Assembly: GCF_030544485.1 (NCBI RefSeq)
Contig: NZ_CP130610.1
Coordinates: forward strand, 806,001-870,000
Direction of reading: 5' to 3'
Origin: Halomonas sp. HAL1
GTDB lineage: Bacteria; Pseudomonadota; Gammaproteobacteria; Pseudomonadales; Halomonadaceae
Length of the DNA: 64,000 nt
In this document: positions 15,720 through 24,119 of the stretch, piece by piece
Position numbering within the stretch: position 1 is the stretch's first letter
Layout: each line of letters starts with the position of its first letter
Program-made: the position numbers and the translations under genes
The notes under the pieces: model-generated
What the model was told of the DNA's origin: nothing
What the model saw: only the letters and a program-made list of their open reading frames with translations
Database searches by the model: none

Positions 15720-16325
15720 TTAGCTGGAAGCGAACTCAACGTCCAAAGCGCGCCCGGCGACCTCTGCGCACCCAACGAGCTTTTGCTGAGGCAGCCCAAG
15801 ACAGGCATAGGAAGAGAGGCCGCGCAGCGTGAGTAGGACATAGTCGGTGATTTGGTCGACATCTCCCGAGCGGCAGGAGTTGGCGATGTAGCCATGAATG
15901 TCTCCGCTAATGGGTTTGGCCAGCGTGGCAGCCAACGCCGCGGCTTGCGGGTCGTCCGCCCGCATTGCCTCTGTCACCATGCACCCGCGCAACACCGGGT
16001 CGCGCGTGTAATGTTTCGCTGCGGCAACGAACAGGCCGGTAAGCGCCTCAGCGGGGGAAGCATCCGAGGAAAGGATCTTATCCAGCGGCAGCATTTGCTT
16101 CGCAATATAACTCTGCAAAGTACGCTCGAACAGTGCCAACTTGCTTCCGTAGGCGGCATAGAGACTTGGCGGCACGATATCCAGTGCCTGCGTAAGCTCT
16201 GCGATCCCGACCGCATCATATCCTCGTGCATGAAAGAGCGCCCGCGCGGTCTCGATACCTTGTTCACGGTCGAACGCAGGCCTGCGCGTGCGGGCGGTCT
16301 TGATTTTTATGGACTGATTGGCCAT
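15720..16325 (-). CDS. TetR family repressor, paralogue A
   Basis: A 201-aa protein. The HTH spans residues 18-65 (FDREQGIETARALFHARGYD, VGIAELTQALDIVPPSLYAAYGSK). The C-terminal domain carries RGCMVTEAMRADDPQA, shared with the repressor at 19014-19649 (RGCMVAEGMRADDPQA). It is divergent from an SDR at 16467, and a TATAGTG-N2-CACTATA site lies between them. It likely represses that SDR and itself. The ligand is unknown. Confidence 0.87.
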   Translation of the reverse strand: MANQSIKIKTARTRRPAFDREQGIETARALFHARGYDAVGIAELTQALDIVPPSLYAAYGSKLALFERTLQSYIAKQMLPLDKILSSDASPAEALTGLFVAAAKHYTRDPVLRGCMVTEAMRADDPQAAALAATLAKPISGDIHGYIANSCRSGDVDQITDYVLLTLRGLSSYACLGLPQQKLVGCAEVAGRALDVEFASS

Positions 16326-16360
16326 GGCAACGGCTACCTAAAATGAAGAGCAAAGCAAGA

Positions 16361-16400
16361 GTTCTGTTACCGATCGCTACGTTCTGCTATCGATCACTAC
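16361..16400. repeat. Tandem 20-bp direct repeat in the TetR/SDR intergenic region
   Basis: GTTCTGTTACCGATCGCTAC is followed directly by GTTCTGCTATCGATCACTAC (17 of 20 identical). Each unit contains a CGAT-centred dyad. It lies 35 bp upstream of the TetR start and is distinct from the TATAGTG operator; it may be a second regulator site. Confidence 0.6.
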
Positions 16401-16430
16401 ATAGTACTTGCGCGCCGTTTTAATGCCAAA

Positions 16431-16446
16431 TATAGTGACCACTATA
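16431..16446. promoter_or_regulatory. TetR-type operator upstream of SDR A
   Basis: TATAGTGACCACTATA: 7-bp inverted arms TATAGTG/CACTATA around a 2-bp spacer, 20 bp before the SDR start. The same TAGTG-N2-CACTA core occurs at 19680 before the paralogous SDR. Confidence 0.7.
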
Positions 16447-16466
16447 TTCAATCAGAGGGAATATCC

Positions 16467-17210
16467 ATGCACTTCGAAAACAAAGTAGCTTTGGTGACAG
16501 GCGGCTCTTCAGGTATCGGCCTTGGCATCGCCACGCATCTCGCCCAGTTGGGTGCCCACGTCATCATCACCGGTCGCGACCCTGCGAAGCTGGCGCAAGC
16601 AGCTCAAAGTATTGGACCAAACGTCTCTTCTGTCGTTCTGGACGTCACGAATGTCGCGGAAATCGACGCGCTCTACGAAACTGTGCGGCGCGATCATGGT
16701 CGCCTCGATATTCTCGTGGCCAATGCAGGTAGCGGGCAGATCATTCCTCTTGGATCACTCACCGAAGAGTATGTCGACAGGACGTTCGATACCAACGTCA
16801 AGGGTGTCATTTTCACGGTGCAGTCGGCACTCCCGCTGATGACTTCCGGCGGCTCGATCGTGATCGTGGGCTCCACCTCGTCGATCAATCCCGCGCCTGG
16901 TCTAAGCGTCTACGGTGCATCGAAAGCCGCAGTGCGCACTCTTGTTCGAGCCTGGATCCAAGACATTAAAGGCTCCGGCGTTCGTATCAACGTGGTCAGT
17001 CCTGGCCCGGTTCACACGGAAAGCCTTGAGAACTTCTTCCCGCCAGAGCAGGCTGAAGCGGCTTTCGAATATATGAAGGGGCAGAGCATGGTCGGCCGGA
17101 TCGGCACGCCGAAAGACATTGCGCATGCAGTCGCCTACCTCGCAAGCGACGAGGCGGCCTACACCAACGGCATAGAGTTATTCGTAGACGGCGGCGCCTC
17201 TCAAGTGTGA
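16467..17210 (+). CDS. Short-chain dehydrogenase/reductase (SDR), paralogue A
   Basis: A 247-aa classical SDR: TGGSSGIG (11-18), NAG in LVANAGSG, active-site YGASK with an upstream serine (VGSTSSINP), and a C-terminal GIELFVDGGASQV. It reduces or oxidises a small carbonyl/alcohol with NAD(P)H; the substrate is unknown. It is controlled by the divergent TetR gene at 15720. It is strongly similar to the SDR at 19734 (both share LG.ITEE-type, FSTNVKG/FDTNVKG and LFxDGGASQ segments). Confidence 0.87.
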   Translation: MHFENKVALVTGGSSGIGLGIATHLAQLGAHVIITGRDPAKLAQAAQSIGPNVSSVVLDVTNVAEIDALYETVRRDHGRLDILVANAGSGQIIPLGSLTEEYVDRTFDTNVKGVIFTVQSALPLMTSGGSIVIVGSTSSINPAPGLSVYGASKAAVRTLVRAWIQDIKGSGVRINVVSPGPVHTESLENFFPPEQAEAAFEYMKGQSMVGRIGTPKDIAHAVAYLASDEAAYTNGIELFVDGGASQV

Positions 17211-17231
17211 CCGCATGGGCCAAGCCTTTTG

Positions 17232-17292
17232 CTATCGCCTCGATCTGCAGATGGATCAGCAGATCGGTGGCCCGTTCCTGAAGTGGCGATAG
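17232..17292. terminator. Nested hairpin between convergent SDR genes
   Basis: An outer stem CTATCGCC/GGCGATAG (17232-17239 with 17285-17292) encloses an inner GATCTGC/GCAGATC stem (17242-17248 with 17259-17265). It lies between two convergent genes and could act as a bidirectional terminator, though no clear U-tract follows. Confidence 0.5.
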
Positions 17293-17339
17293 AAAGCTGA
17301 CACGCTTATGTCTGCCAACGCTCTATCCGAATCGTGCAA

Positions 17340-18068
17340 TTACCAGGGCTGGCGGCCGTGGCTTCCGAAGAAGCCACCGGTGGGGCCGTCATCGCCTATT
17401 AATGACATCCTAATCGCAGTCACTGCTCCTTCATCCGGCGTGAGCGCACCGACGTTGCCATTGAGGTCGGTCTGGACATTGCCGGGCTCGACCACGTTGA
17501 CCTTGATGCCGAGCGGCTCAAGTTCCTTCGCGAATGCAACCGTGACGGCGCTCAACGCGACCTTCGACGTCGTGTAGTCCATGAAATTGACGCTAGAGTA
17601 AATGGACGTCGGATCGGTGATCAGGGCGAGCGAACCCACTCCGCTGCCCATCATGACGATCCGCGCTCCACCCGCCGCCTTGAGTAGCGGAAGGAACTTT
17701 TGCGTGACCCGGATCGGACCGTAGAGGTTCACCTCGAAAGTGGCCTTGATGTCCTCCATCCGGGCCTCGCTCGGCGGCAGTTTCGGGTCGATGATGATGC
17801 CCGCATTGTTCACGAGAACGTGCAGGGCGCTGGCTTCAAGCGCGACTGTATCCGCCGCGCGGTGAACGCTGCTTTCGTCGGCAACGTCAATATCGAGGAA
17901 CCGGACGTCTAGTCCCTCATCGAGAAGGGTTTTGACCGCCGCTTCTCCACGGGTGCGGTCGCGCGCCCCCATCCAGACCGACATGCCTGCCTGCGCGAGC
18001 CCCCTGGCGATGGCTAAGCCGATGCCTTTGTTGGCACCGGTGACCAGGGCTTGCCGCTTTCCAGACAT
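17340..18068 (-). CDS. Short-chain dehydrogenase/reductase (carbonyl reductase-like)
   Basis: A 242-aa SDR with TGANKGIG near the start, NNAG in VLVNNAGII, a catalytic YTTSK (after SVNFMDYTTSK) and VNVVEPGNVQTDL. It matches the carbonyl-reductase-like SDRs that carry TGANKGIG rather than the TGGSSGIG group of its neighbours. The ATG at 18068 overlaps the TGA of the upstream gene (TGATG), implying translational coupling; a GTG one codon earlier is less likely. Confidence 0.85.
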   Translation of the reverse strand: MSGKRQALVTGANKGIGLAIARGLAQAGMSVWMGARDRTRGEAAVKTLLDEGLDVRFLDIDVADESSVHRAADTVALEASALHVLVNNAGIIIDPKLPPSEARMEDIKATFEVNLYGPIRVTQKFLPLLKAAGGARIVMMGSGVGSLALITDPTSIYSSVNFMDYTTSKVALSAVTVAFAKELEPLGIKVNVVEPGNVQTDLNGNVGALTPDEGAVTAIRMSLIGDDGPTGGFFGSHGRQPW

Positions 18069-18550
18069 CACTTGGCCGCCTGTTCGACCGGGACGGCGAC
18101 GTGGCGGCTGATGTCACCGAACAGGCGCGGGTCGACTTCGCGCGAAGCGTAACGCCATGCGCCGTCGTGAAGCTCGAACGTGTCAACATACCGGCCAGTC
18201 ACGATCGGCTGCAGCGGAAAGCCGGGAAGTTCCTGGTGGACAGTGAAATAGCTGACCGTGCTGACGCTCGTGGCGCTCTTGATATCGATAAGAACGTTCG
18301 AGACGGAGTGCCAGGTCCGCGGGGTGTCGTCCACATGATACTGGAGATTCGTGCGGAGAAAATTCGCGATGTCGTCGCGACCTGTGACATAGGTATCGAT
18401 GACCTTGAACTGGGCGTGCGCGAGCAGCTCGGCGTTCGCGTCGACCTTCCCGATATCCAGGTTGTGGACATAGGCGGCGAGCAGGCGGCGAACCTCGCTC
18501 TCTATCACTAGGCGGTCGAGAGCAGTAAGCGTGGTTTCGGGAGTGGTCAT
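18068..18550 (-). CDS. SnoaL/NTF2-like protein
   Basis: A 160-aa alpha+beta barrel of the SnoaL-like group (LDRLVIESEVRRLLAAYVHNLD; YVTGRDDIANFL; HSVSNVLIDI; TGRYVDTFELHDGAWRYASREVD). Such domains act as small hydratases, isomerases or dehydratases or as ligand-binding modules. It is co-transcribed with the downstream SDR, so both may act on one substrate. No catalytic residue assignment is attempted. Confidence 0.78.
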   Translation of the reverse strand: MTTPETTLTALDRLVIESEVRRLLAAYVHNLDIGKVDANAELLAHAQFKVIDTYVTGRDDIANFLRTNLQYHVDDTPRTWHSVSNVLIDIKSATSVSTVSYFTVHQELPGFPLQPIVTGRYVDTFELHDGAWRYASREVDPRLFGDISRHVAVPVEQAAK

Positions 18551-18615
18551 AGTCTTCCTTCACAGAGTTAAAGAGATTACGTATATAGCGTGGTTGTCCT
18601 CAAGAGGCTGAAGAG

Positions 18616-19017
18616 TCAACGCTCGGATGGCTGCTGACAGACGACCTCAACATTGACGCCATCGGGATCCAGGACATAGGCGGCGTAGTAGTGGTCGTGA
18701 TAGTGGGTGCGAATGCCCGGTGCGCCGTTATCCTCCCCACCCGCTGCCAGCGCGGCGCGATAAAACGCATCGACAATGGACCATTTTGCTGCGGCGAAGG
18801 CGATATGGAGGCCTTCGCCCGGTAGTTCGTTGTCGTGTATCCATAGCCTTGGGTAGCCCTCCATCCCAAAACCGTGCCGTGTGCCGCCGCTGCGTGTGCG
18901 GTCTGGCCCTACGGTGATGATGCGGGTGAACCCCAGCGGGGCAAGCGCCTGTTCGTAGAAGCATCGCGATACTTCCGCATCACGTACGGCGAACTCGACA
19001 TGGTCAAGAATACTCAT
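18616..19017 (-). CDS. VOC family protein, paralogue B
   Basis: A 133-aa VOC-fold protein (MSILDHVEFAVRDAEVSRCFYEQAL start; GEGLHIAFAA; HYHDHYYAAYVLDPDGVNVEVV end). Its ATG overlaps the stop of the TetR gene upstream (ATGA at 19014-19017), so it is co-expressed with that repressor. This resembles ligand-metabolising or ligand-sensing partners in TetR operons. It is related to the VOC protein at 14309. Confidence 0.8.
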   Translation of the reverse strand: MSILDHVEFAVRDAEVSRCFYEQALAPLGFTRIITVGPDRTRSGGTRHGFGMEGYPRLWIHDNELPGEGLHIAFAAAKWSIVDAFYRAALAAGGEDNGAPGIRTHYHDHYYAAYVLDPDGVNVEVVCQQPSER

Positions 19018-19649
19018 GCGTTTTTGCTCTCATCAGGTGTGTGAAGAAAGGTCTCGAAGGCCTGGCCAGACAGTTCGGCTACGGCAAGCAGGCGAGCCCT
19101 GGAGCGGCCAGCGCGCGCGCCTGCTGAGAGACCTTGCAGTGTCGTCACGACGTAATCGGCTAGTTGTTGTGCCTGGTGCGGCTGACTTCTCTTGATGTAG
19201 CCCTCGATAAAGTCCGCCGCTGCATCGCCATAGGCGTTCGCCAGTTGGCGGGCCTGAGGATCATCGGCGCGCATGCCTTCAGCCACCATGCAGCCACGCT
19301 TGGCTTTCGACTTGGTGTAGAGCCGGACGGCTTGCCGCAGTAAATCATCGATTGCTGCTGATAAGGGCCGGTCGGGCGTCAGGATCTTGTCGGCCGGCAG
19401 GTTGGCTTCTGCCACGTAGATCGCCAGGCAGCGTTCGTACAGCCCCGCCTTGTTGCCATAGGCGGCGTAGAGGCTAGGCGGGTTGATGCCCAGTGCACGG
19501 GTGAGCTCGGCAACTCCTACCGCGTCGTAGCCGCGTTCGTGAAATAGATCTTTTGCAACGGCAACGCCCGCCTCTCTGTCGAAGGGGCGTCGAGGTGAGC
19601 GTTCTGCCACACGTTCGCCAGTACCTGTATTGGATGGTTTGCTTTTCAT
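19014..19649 (-). CDS. TetR family repressor, paralogue B
   Basis: A 211-aa protein with an HTH at residues 22-70 (FDREAGVAVAKDLFHERGYD, VGVAELTRALGINPPSLYAAYGNK). It is closely related to the repressor at 15720. It is divergent from an SDR at 19734, with a TAGTG-N2-CACTA site in the gap. It overlaps the VOC gene by 4 bp. Because both repressors have near-identical recognition helices and operators, cross-regulation is likely. Confidence 0.87.
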   Translation of the reverse strand: MKSKPSNTGTGERVAERSPRRPFDREAGVAVAKDLFHERGYDAVGVAELTRALGINPPSLYAAYGNKAGLYERCLAIYVAEANLPADKILTPDRPLSAAIDDLLRQAVRLYTKSKAKRGCMVAEGMRADDPQARQLANAYGDAAADFIEGYIKRSQPHQAQQLADYVVTTLQGLSAGARAGRSRARLLAVAELSGQAFETFLHTPDESKNA

Positions 19650-19679
19650 GTTGACGATACCGATTGACTCTTTGGTTTG

Positions 19680-19691
19680 TAGTGGTCACTA
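19680..19691. promoter_or_regulatory. TetR-type operator upstream of SDR B
   Basis: TAGTGGTCACTA, a perfect 12-bp palindrome followed by a half-site-like TTTAGTGACTACTA (19700-19713). It shares its core with the site at 16431-16446. Confidence 0.7.
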
Positions 19692-19733
19692 TAGCATTGC
19701 TTTAGTGACTACTACAAACCGAAAGGTGATACT

Positions 19734-20480
19734 GTGAAACAAGATATGAACCGTAACGTTGCTGTTGTGACCGGTGGCAGTAGTGGTATCGGGTTTGCCA
19801 TCGCCAAGCGCTTGATCGATGACGGAGCCGATGTCGTGATAACGGGAAGGCGGCAGGCGGTATTGGATGAGGCCGTACACAGGCTGGGCAGCAGCGCTAC
19901 GGGGATAGTGGCTGATGTCGCCAGTGCTGCGAGCTTGGCGTCTTTCTATGAGTCTGTGAAAAACCGCTTCGGACGTATCGATACCCTGGTGGCCAATGCC
20001 GGTGGCGGTAGTCATGCACCGCTTGGGCAAATCACGGAGGAACAGATCGACCAGCAGTTCTCAACCAACGTTAAAGGCGTGGTGCTGACCGTCCAGGGAG
20101 CGATGGGATTAATGGGCTCCGGTGCCAGCATCGTGATCGTTGGTTCCTCGTCCTCAATAGACCCAGGGCCAACCATGAGCATTTACGGTGGCACCAAGGC
20201 AGCCGTGCGCAACATGGTGCGCAGTTGGGTGGCGGAACTGAAGGGAACGGGTATTCGCATCAATATCCTGAGCCCTGGGCCCACCAACACGGCTTCATTG
20301 CGCGAGGCATTCGGCGAGCACGCTGAGGAAGGCATGGCGTTTCTGACAGCTAAAAGCCCGCTGGGGCGTATCGGTGAACCCGAGGAGATTGCCTCGGTCG
20401 CGGCCTTTCTGGCCAGCGATGCCGCCAGCTATGTCAACGGGGTGGAGTTGTTTGCTGATGGTGGCGCTTCACAGACATAG
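19734..20480 (+). CDS. Short-chain dehydrogenase/reductase (SDR), paralogue B
   Basis: A 248-aa classical SDR: TGGSSGIG (13-20), LVANAGGG, SSSSIDPGPTMSIYGGTKAAV (Ser and Tyr-x3-Lys active site), and LFADGGASQT at the end. It is a close paralogue of the SDR at 16467. Expression is expected to be controlled by the divergent TetR gene at 19014. The start could be the GTG at 19734 (preceded by AAAGGTGA) or the ATG four codons later. Confidence 0.87.
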   Translation: MKQDMNRNVAVVTGGSSGIGFAIAKRLIDDGADVVITGRRQAVLDEAVHRLGSSATGIVADVASAASLASFYESVKNRFGRIDTLVANAGGGSHAPLGQITEEQIDQQFSTNVKGVVLTVQGAMGLMGSGASIVIVGSSSSIDPGPTMSIYGGTKAAVRNMVRSWVAELKGTGIRINILSPGPTNTASLREAFGEHAEEGMAFLTAKSPLGRIGEPEEIASVAAFLASDAASYVNGVELFADGGASQT

Positions 20481-20548
20481 TGAGGCACCAGCACCGTCGG
20501 ATAGAGCCATACAGTTCCTTGCTATCCTTATCTGCCATTGACTGATCT

Positions 20549-20594
20549 ATGAGCCGAATATAAACCATAATCGGCTCAAGATATGATTTGAATA
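20549..20594. repeat. 46-bp palindromic repeat element, copy 1
   Basis: Begins ATGAGCCGAATATAAACC and contains the inverted arms TGAGCCGA and TCGGCTCA; it ends in ATGATTTGAATA. A second copy with about five differences is at 35126-35171. It is intergenic in both places. Confidence 0.7.
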
Positions 20595-20632
20595 ACTGAG
20601 GTGGTAAGGGAATTTGTTGATGCTGGTTAAGC

Positions 20633-20657
20633 AACTACCGAAGGCTTTTCGGTAGTT
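20633..20657 (-). terminator. Hairpin downstream of the DMT transporter gene
   Basis: AACTACCGAA pairs with TTCGGTAGTT over a 5-base loop, 17 bp after the leftward DMT gene stop. No long U-tract is seen. Confidence 0.5.
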
Positions 20658-20673
20658 CATCAAGAAATAGGCG

Positions 20674-21594
20674 TCAGACCCGCCGTTGCCGTAACACCAT
20701 CACCCCCGCCATTAAGATCATGCCCATACCCAGCCACGTCATGGCATCGGGCACTTCGCTGAATAGCAGGTAGCCCCAAAGGCTGGCAAAGATGAGGTAG
20801 GCGTAATCAAAGGTGCCGATCAACGCCGAAGGGGCAATTTGATAAGCCCTTGCCACCCCGGTATTCACAATGATCAGCAGTAGGGCGTAGGCGCCCACGA
20901 TCAATAACGCTTTGGCGTCTAGCGGTTGCCAACCGGCGAACAGGAATGGCGCGCGTTCAGCGAGTGTTTCTGTGCTGTTGATTGCTACCAGCACACTGAA
21001 GAGAGTGCCTGCTGCCAGGAAGGCTAGATTCAATCCCAGGGTGAGAAGTAAGGGGTGCTCCCGTTGGCAGTGGTGGCGAGTGACCAGCATGGCTAGCGCA
21101 TAAAAGAGGGCGGCAAGCACGGGTAGAAGTGTGGCAGGTGTGAAGGTGTCGCCGCCAGGGCGCAACACTACCACCACGCCCAGGAAACCGCAGAGGATGC
21201 CCAGCCAGGCCTGGCGTGAAAGATGCTCGCCTGCACCAAAAGCAGCCAGCACGGCAATAAACAGCGGTGTGGTGTAAATGGCGACCGCTGCCACTGAGAG
21301 CGGAATCAGCGGCAGTGCTGCGTAGTAGGCGATCCACATCAGCAACAGAAGCAGGCTTCTTATCGCCACCCAGCGGCGTGACTTTACCCTGGGGCGAGGG
21401 CCTGGATGGCCAATGATCAATCCAAACAGTATCGGCAGCGATAGTGTTGAGGCGATGACATAGAGTTGCCATAGCGACATACTGGCGCTCAGATACTTAA
21501 CCAGAGCGTCGGTCAACGCCAGGAGAAAGACAGCCCCCACGATAAGGCTTATGCCCTGTAGGATATTATCTTGTGGTTCAGCGGTGGCCTTCAT
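20674..21594 (-). CDS. EamA/DMT family transporter
   Basis: A 306-aa protein with ten hydrophobic helices in two EamA repeats (first from ISLIVGAVFLLALTDALVK; second from ATLLPVLAALFYALAMLVTR). It probably exports an amino acid or metabolite. I place the start at the ATG at 21594 (MKATAEPQ); the frame extends 91 codons upstream but would overlap the divergent LysR gene and has no hydrophobic or conserved content there. The LysR gene at 21688 is its likely regulator. Confidence 0.85.
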   Translation of the reverse strand: MKATAEPQDNILQGISLIVGAVFLLALTDALVKYLSASMSLWQLYVIASTLSLPILFGLIIGHPGPRPRVKSRRWVAIRSLLLLLMWIAYYAALPLIPLSVAAVAIYTTPLFIAVLAAFGAGEHLSRQAWLGILCGFLGVVVVLRPGGDTFTPATLLPVLAALFYALAMLVTRHHCQREHPLLLTLGLNLAFLAAGTLFSVLVAINSTETLAERAPFLFAGWQPLDAKALLIVGAYALLLIIVNTGVARAYQIAPSALIGTFDYAYLIFASLWGYLLFSEVPDAMTWLGMGMILMAGVMVLRQRRV

Positions 21595-21687
21595 TGCAGC
21601 ATTCCAAGTATGAATTCCGCTCGAGAATGCCGCTGCCTTTAGCAGTGCTTCAAACGACTTCTGCGTCACCATGCATGAGCTCAGATT

Positions 21688-22617
21688 ATGGATAACTTCA
21701 TCAAGTCTCTTCCACCGCTGGCTTCGCTGCGCCCCTTTGAGGCAGCCGCCAGGCTCGAAAGCTTTTCGCGTGCGGCGGATGAGCTCCACCTGACCCAGGC
21801 GGCTATCAGCCGGCAGATCCGTGCGCTGGAGGAAGACCTTGGCGTGATGCTTTTCGAGCGCCGTCATCGCCGTGTGTTTCTTACCCGTGAAGGGCGTGAG
21901 TTTGGCCGTACGGTCTCCCAGGCGCTGGAAAGTATTGCTACGGGGGCTCAGGCGCTGCGCGGCGACCCAAATGATAAGCGCGTCTTGTTGTTCTGCCAGT
22001 TATGTGAAGCGTTCTATTGGCTGATGCCAAAGCTGGCTGACTTCAATCGTCGCTATCCTGACATTGAGATTCAGCTGGCGACGTCGACACGGCCGATTAC
22101 CGAATTTAGTGGTAGCTTCGACATTGCGCTGCAAACCAACGGAAGGCCTAGCGGGAGCCATCGATTGGTGTTTACCGCCGAGGACGAGATATTTCCGGTC
22201 TGCAGCCCTGCTTACCTGAAAGGGGGCACTACGCCGTTGAGTCTCAACGCGTTGCTGAACCAGCGGCTACTGCATCATCACGCTGACCCGGCGGATTGGT
22301 TGGAGTGGGATGACTGGTTGCGTGCCATGGGGCACTTTGAACTCTCAGCAGCGGAGAGTGCTGTTTTCGATAGTTATCCGCTGCTACTGCAAGCGGCTGT
22401 CGCGGGGCACGGTATCGCCTTGGGATGGCGGCGCACGACGCAACGCTTAATTGAAAGTGGCGAACTGATCCGCCCGGTGGCAGAGAGCTTGCCCCAGCAC
22501 GATGCCATCGCCCTATACACACGCCAAGGTGCACCGCAACGCGCAGGCAGCGAGGCGTTATTGGGCTGGCTGCGTGAGGTGTTGGGTGATGAGCAGATTG
22601 CTGAAACGGCAGGCTAG
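21688..22617 (+). CDS. LysR-type regulator (GcvA-like)
   Basis: A 309-aa protein starting MDNFIKSLPPLASLRPFEAA, the GcvA-type N-terminus, with HTH FSRAADELHLTQAAISRQIR and LGVMLFERRHRRVFLT. The effector domain follows. It is divergent from the DMT transporter and probably controls it. Confidence 0.87.
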   Translation: MDNFIKSLPPLASLRPFEAAARLESFSRAADELHLTQAAISRQIRALEEDLGVMLFERRHRRVFLTREGREFGRTVSQALESIATGAQALRGDPNDKRVLLFCQLCEAFYWLMPKLADFNRRYPDIEIQLATSTRPITEFSGSFDIALQTNGRPSGSHRLVFTAEDEIFPVCSPAYLKGGTTPLSLNALLNQRLLHHHADPADWLEWDDWLRAMGHFELSAAESAVFDSYPLLLQAAVAGHGIALGWRRTTQRLIESGELIRPVAESLPQHDAIALYTRQGAPQRAGSEALLGWLREVLGDEQIAETAG

Positions 22618-22711
22618 GCGCTAGATGAAGTGGCTGAACTGCGTATTGTATTGAAGGTAAGCGCTGATCCTTGCTTTCATTTCCGTATGCCCGCTTCACA
22701 CATAAAACGAA

Positions 22712-22734
22712 AGGGCAGTCCAAGTGACTGCCCT
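22712..22734. terminator. Hairpin between LysR and MFS genes, strong on the minus strand
   Basis: AGGGCAGTC pairs with GACTGCCCT over a CAAGT loop. Read leftward it is followed by TTTCGTTTT, so it would terminate the MFS transcript that ends at 22807; it may also serve the rightward LysR gene. Confidence 0.75.
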
Positions 22735-22806
22735 CTCCTGCTTGATGGCGCTTGGGGTGGCCATCGACCGTGGCTGTTTTTCACGGCTGGCGAGAGTTTC
22801 CCTTCT

Positions 22807-24039
22807 TTACTGACAGGCCTCCGCGACGGCATCGCCATCGGTAGAGACAGTAGGCCGCGTTCTCACGCCGACGAGCACCAGGGCGGCAGCGGCCAGCAAC
22901 AGCGTGCCGGCGGTTGCAAACACGCCCAGCACGCCGCTGATATCGAACATCACGCCACCGATGGCGGCCCCCAGGGCGATTGCCAGTTGTATCGAAGCGA
23001 CGATGAGACCACCGCCGCTTTCGGCTTCGTCCGGCACGACACGGGTGATCCAGGTCGACCAGGCGACTGGCACGGCGCCGAAGGCTAAGCCCCACAGCGC
23101 CACCATGACGATATCGGTGCCCATTGAGAAACCGCCCAGTGTGGCCAGCAACCAGCCCAGCACCCCCATGATCAGCGGCATCAGCAGCAGCGTCAGGCGC
23201 AGGCTACGCTCCAGCAGGTAACCCGCGGCCAGCGTGCCTACGAAGTTAGCGACTCCGAACGCCAGCAGGGTCGAGGAGAGCTCGTTGATACCCATCTGGG
23301 ATATGCCTTCGAGAAACGGACGTACATAGGTAAAGAAGGCGAAATGGCCGCAGAACACAAGCAGAAGGGCGACGATGCCGGCCGCCATGCCCGGCCGCTT
23401 GATGACGCTCACCAGCGTGCCGAGCGGCGTCGGGCGTCCGGGTGCCATCCGCGGCAGAGTGAAGTACTGCAGCACCAGCGTCAGCACCGAGAGTGCCGTC
23501 GTCAGCAGAAAAACATTGCGCCAGCCGATCATGTCGCCGAGATAGCTGCCCAACGCTGCGGCGCTGATAGTGGCAATGGGCACGCCAGCGAACAGCAACG
23601 ACAGCGCGCGCGGCACGTCATGTTCCGACACCAGCCGCATGACTGTGGCGACAGAGAGCGCCCAGAACCCGCCCAGCGCTACCCCGAGTAGTACCCGCCC
23701 GACCAGCAACCAGGCTAGATGCGGCGCGAATGCGACGATCAGGTTAGCGGCGATCATCAGCACGGAGAACGCCAGCAGCACGTGGCGACGGTCGAGTCGC
23801 TGTGTGACGGAGGTCACCAGTAGGCCGGCAAGCAGCGCCACCACCGCGGTGACCGTGACAGCCTGTCCGGCCTGCCCTGCGCTGATCATCAGCGAATCTG
23901 CCATCGGCGTCAGCAGGCTGGCCGGCAGAAATTCAGCCATCACTAGGCTGAACACGCCCATCGTTAGCGAAAACACGGCGGTCCAGCGCGATGGGGTCTG
24001 CGACTCGTGTGTCGAGTGTTGAGATTCGTATGCCGTCAT
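22807..24039 (-). CDS. MFS efflux transporter (NepI-like DHA1 family)
   Basis: A 410-aa 12-helix MFS with the NepI-type N-terminal run (WTAVFSLTMGVFSLVMAEFL), LLVGRVLLGVALGGFW in helix 4 and a VAWSTWITRVVPDEAESGGG stretch in the C-terminal half. NepI exports purine ribonucleosides; here the substrate is only suggested. It is divergent from the AraC-type gene 80 bp away. Confidence 0.85.
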   Translation of the reverse strand: MTAYESQHSTHESQTPSRWTAVFSLTMGVFSLVMAEFLPASLLTPMADSLMISAGQAGQAVTVTAVVALLAGLLVTSVTQRLDRRHVLLAFSVLMIAANLIVAFAPHLAWLLVGRVLLGVALGGFWALSVATVMRLVSEHDVPRALSLLFAGVPIATISAAALGSYLGDMIGWRNVFLLTTALSVLTLVLQYFTLPRMAPGRPTPLGTLVSVIKRPGMAAGIVALLLVFCGHFAFFTYVRPFLEGISQMGINELSSTLLAFGVANFVGTLAAGYLLERSLRLTLLLMPLIMGVLGWLLATLGGFSMGTDIVMVALWGLAFGAVPVAWSTWITRVVPDEAESGGGLIVASIQLAIALGAAIGGVMFDISGVLGVFATAGTLLLAAAALVLVGVRTRPTVSTDGDAVAEACQ

Positions 24040-24119
24040 TTCGATACTTCCGATTAAGACTTGGGATGACGCGTAGGTTAAAGTATTACCTCAAGACCCT
24101 CTATCACTATGAGTACGGT

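Noticed and set aside
21595-21867. 91-codon upstream extension of the DMT transporter
   Set aside because: It overlaps the divergent LysR gene and encodes no membrane or conserved sequence; the ATG at 21594 fits the family.
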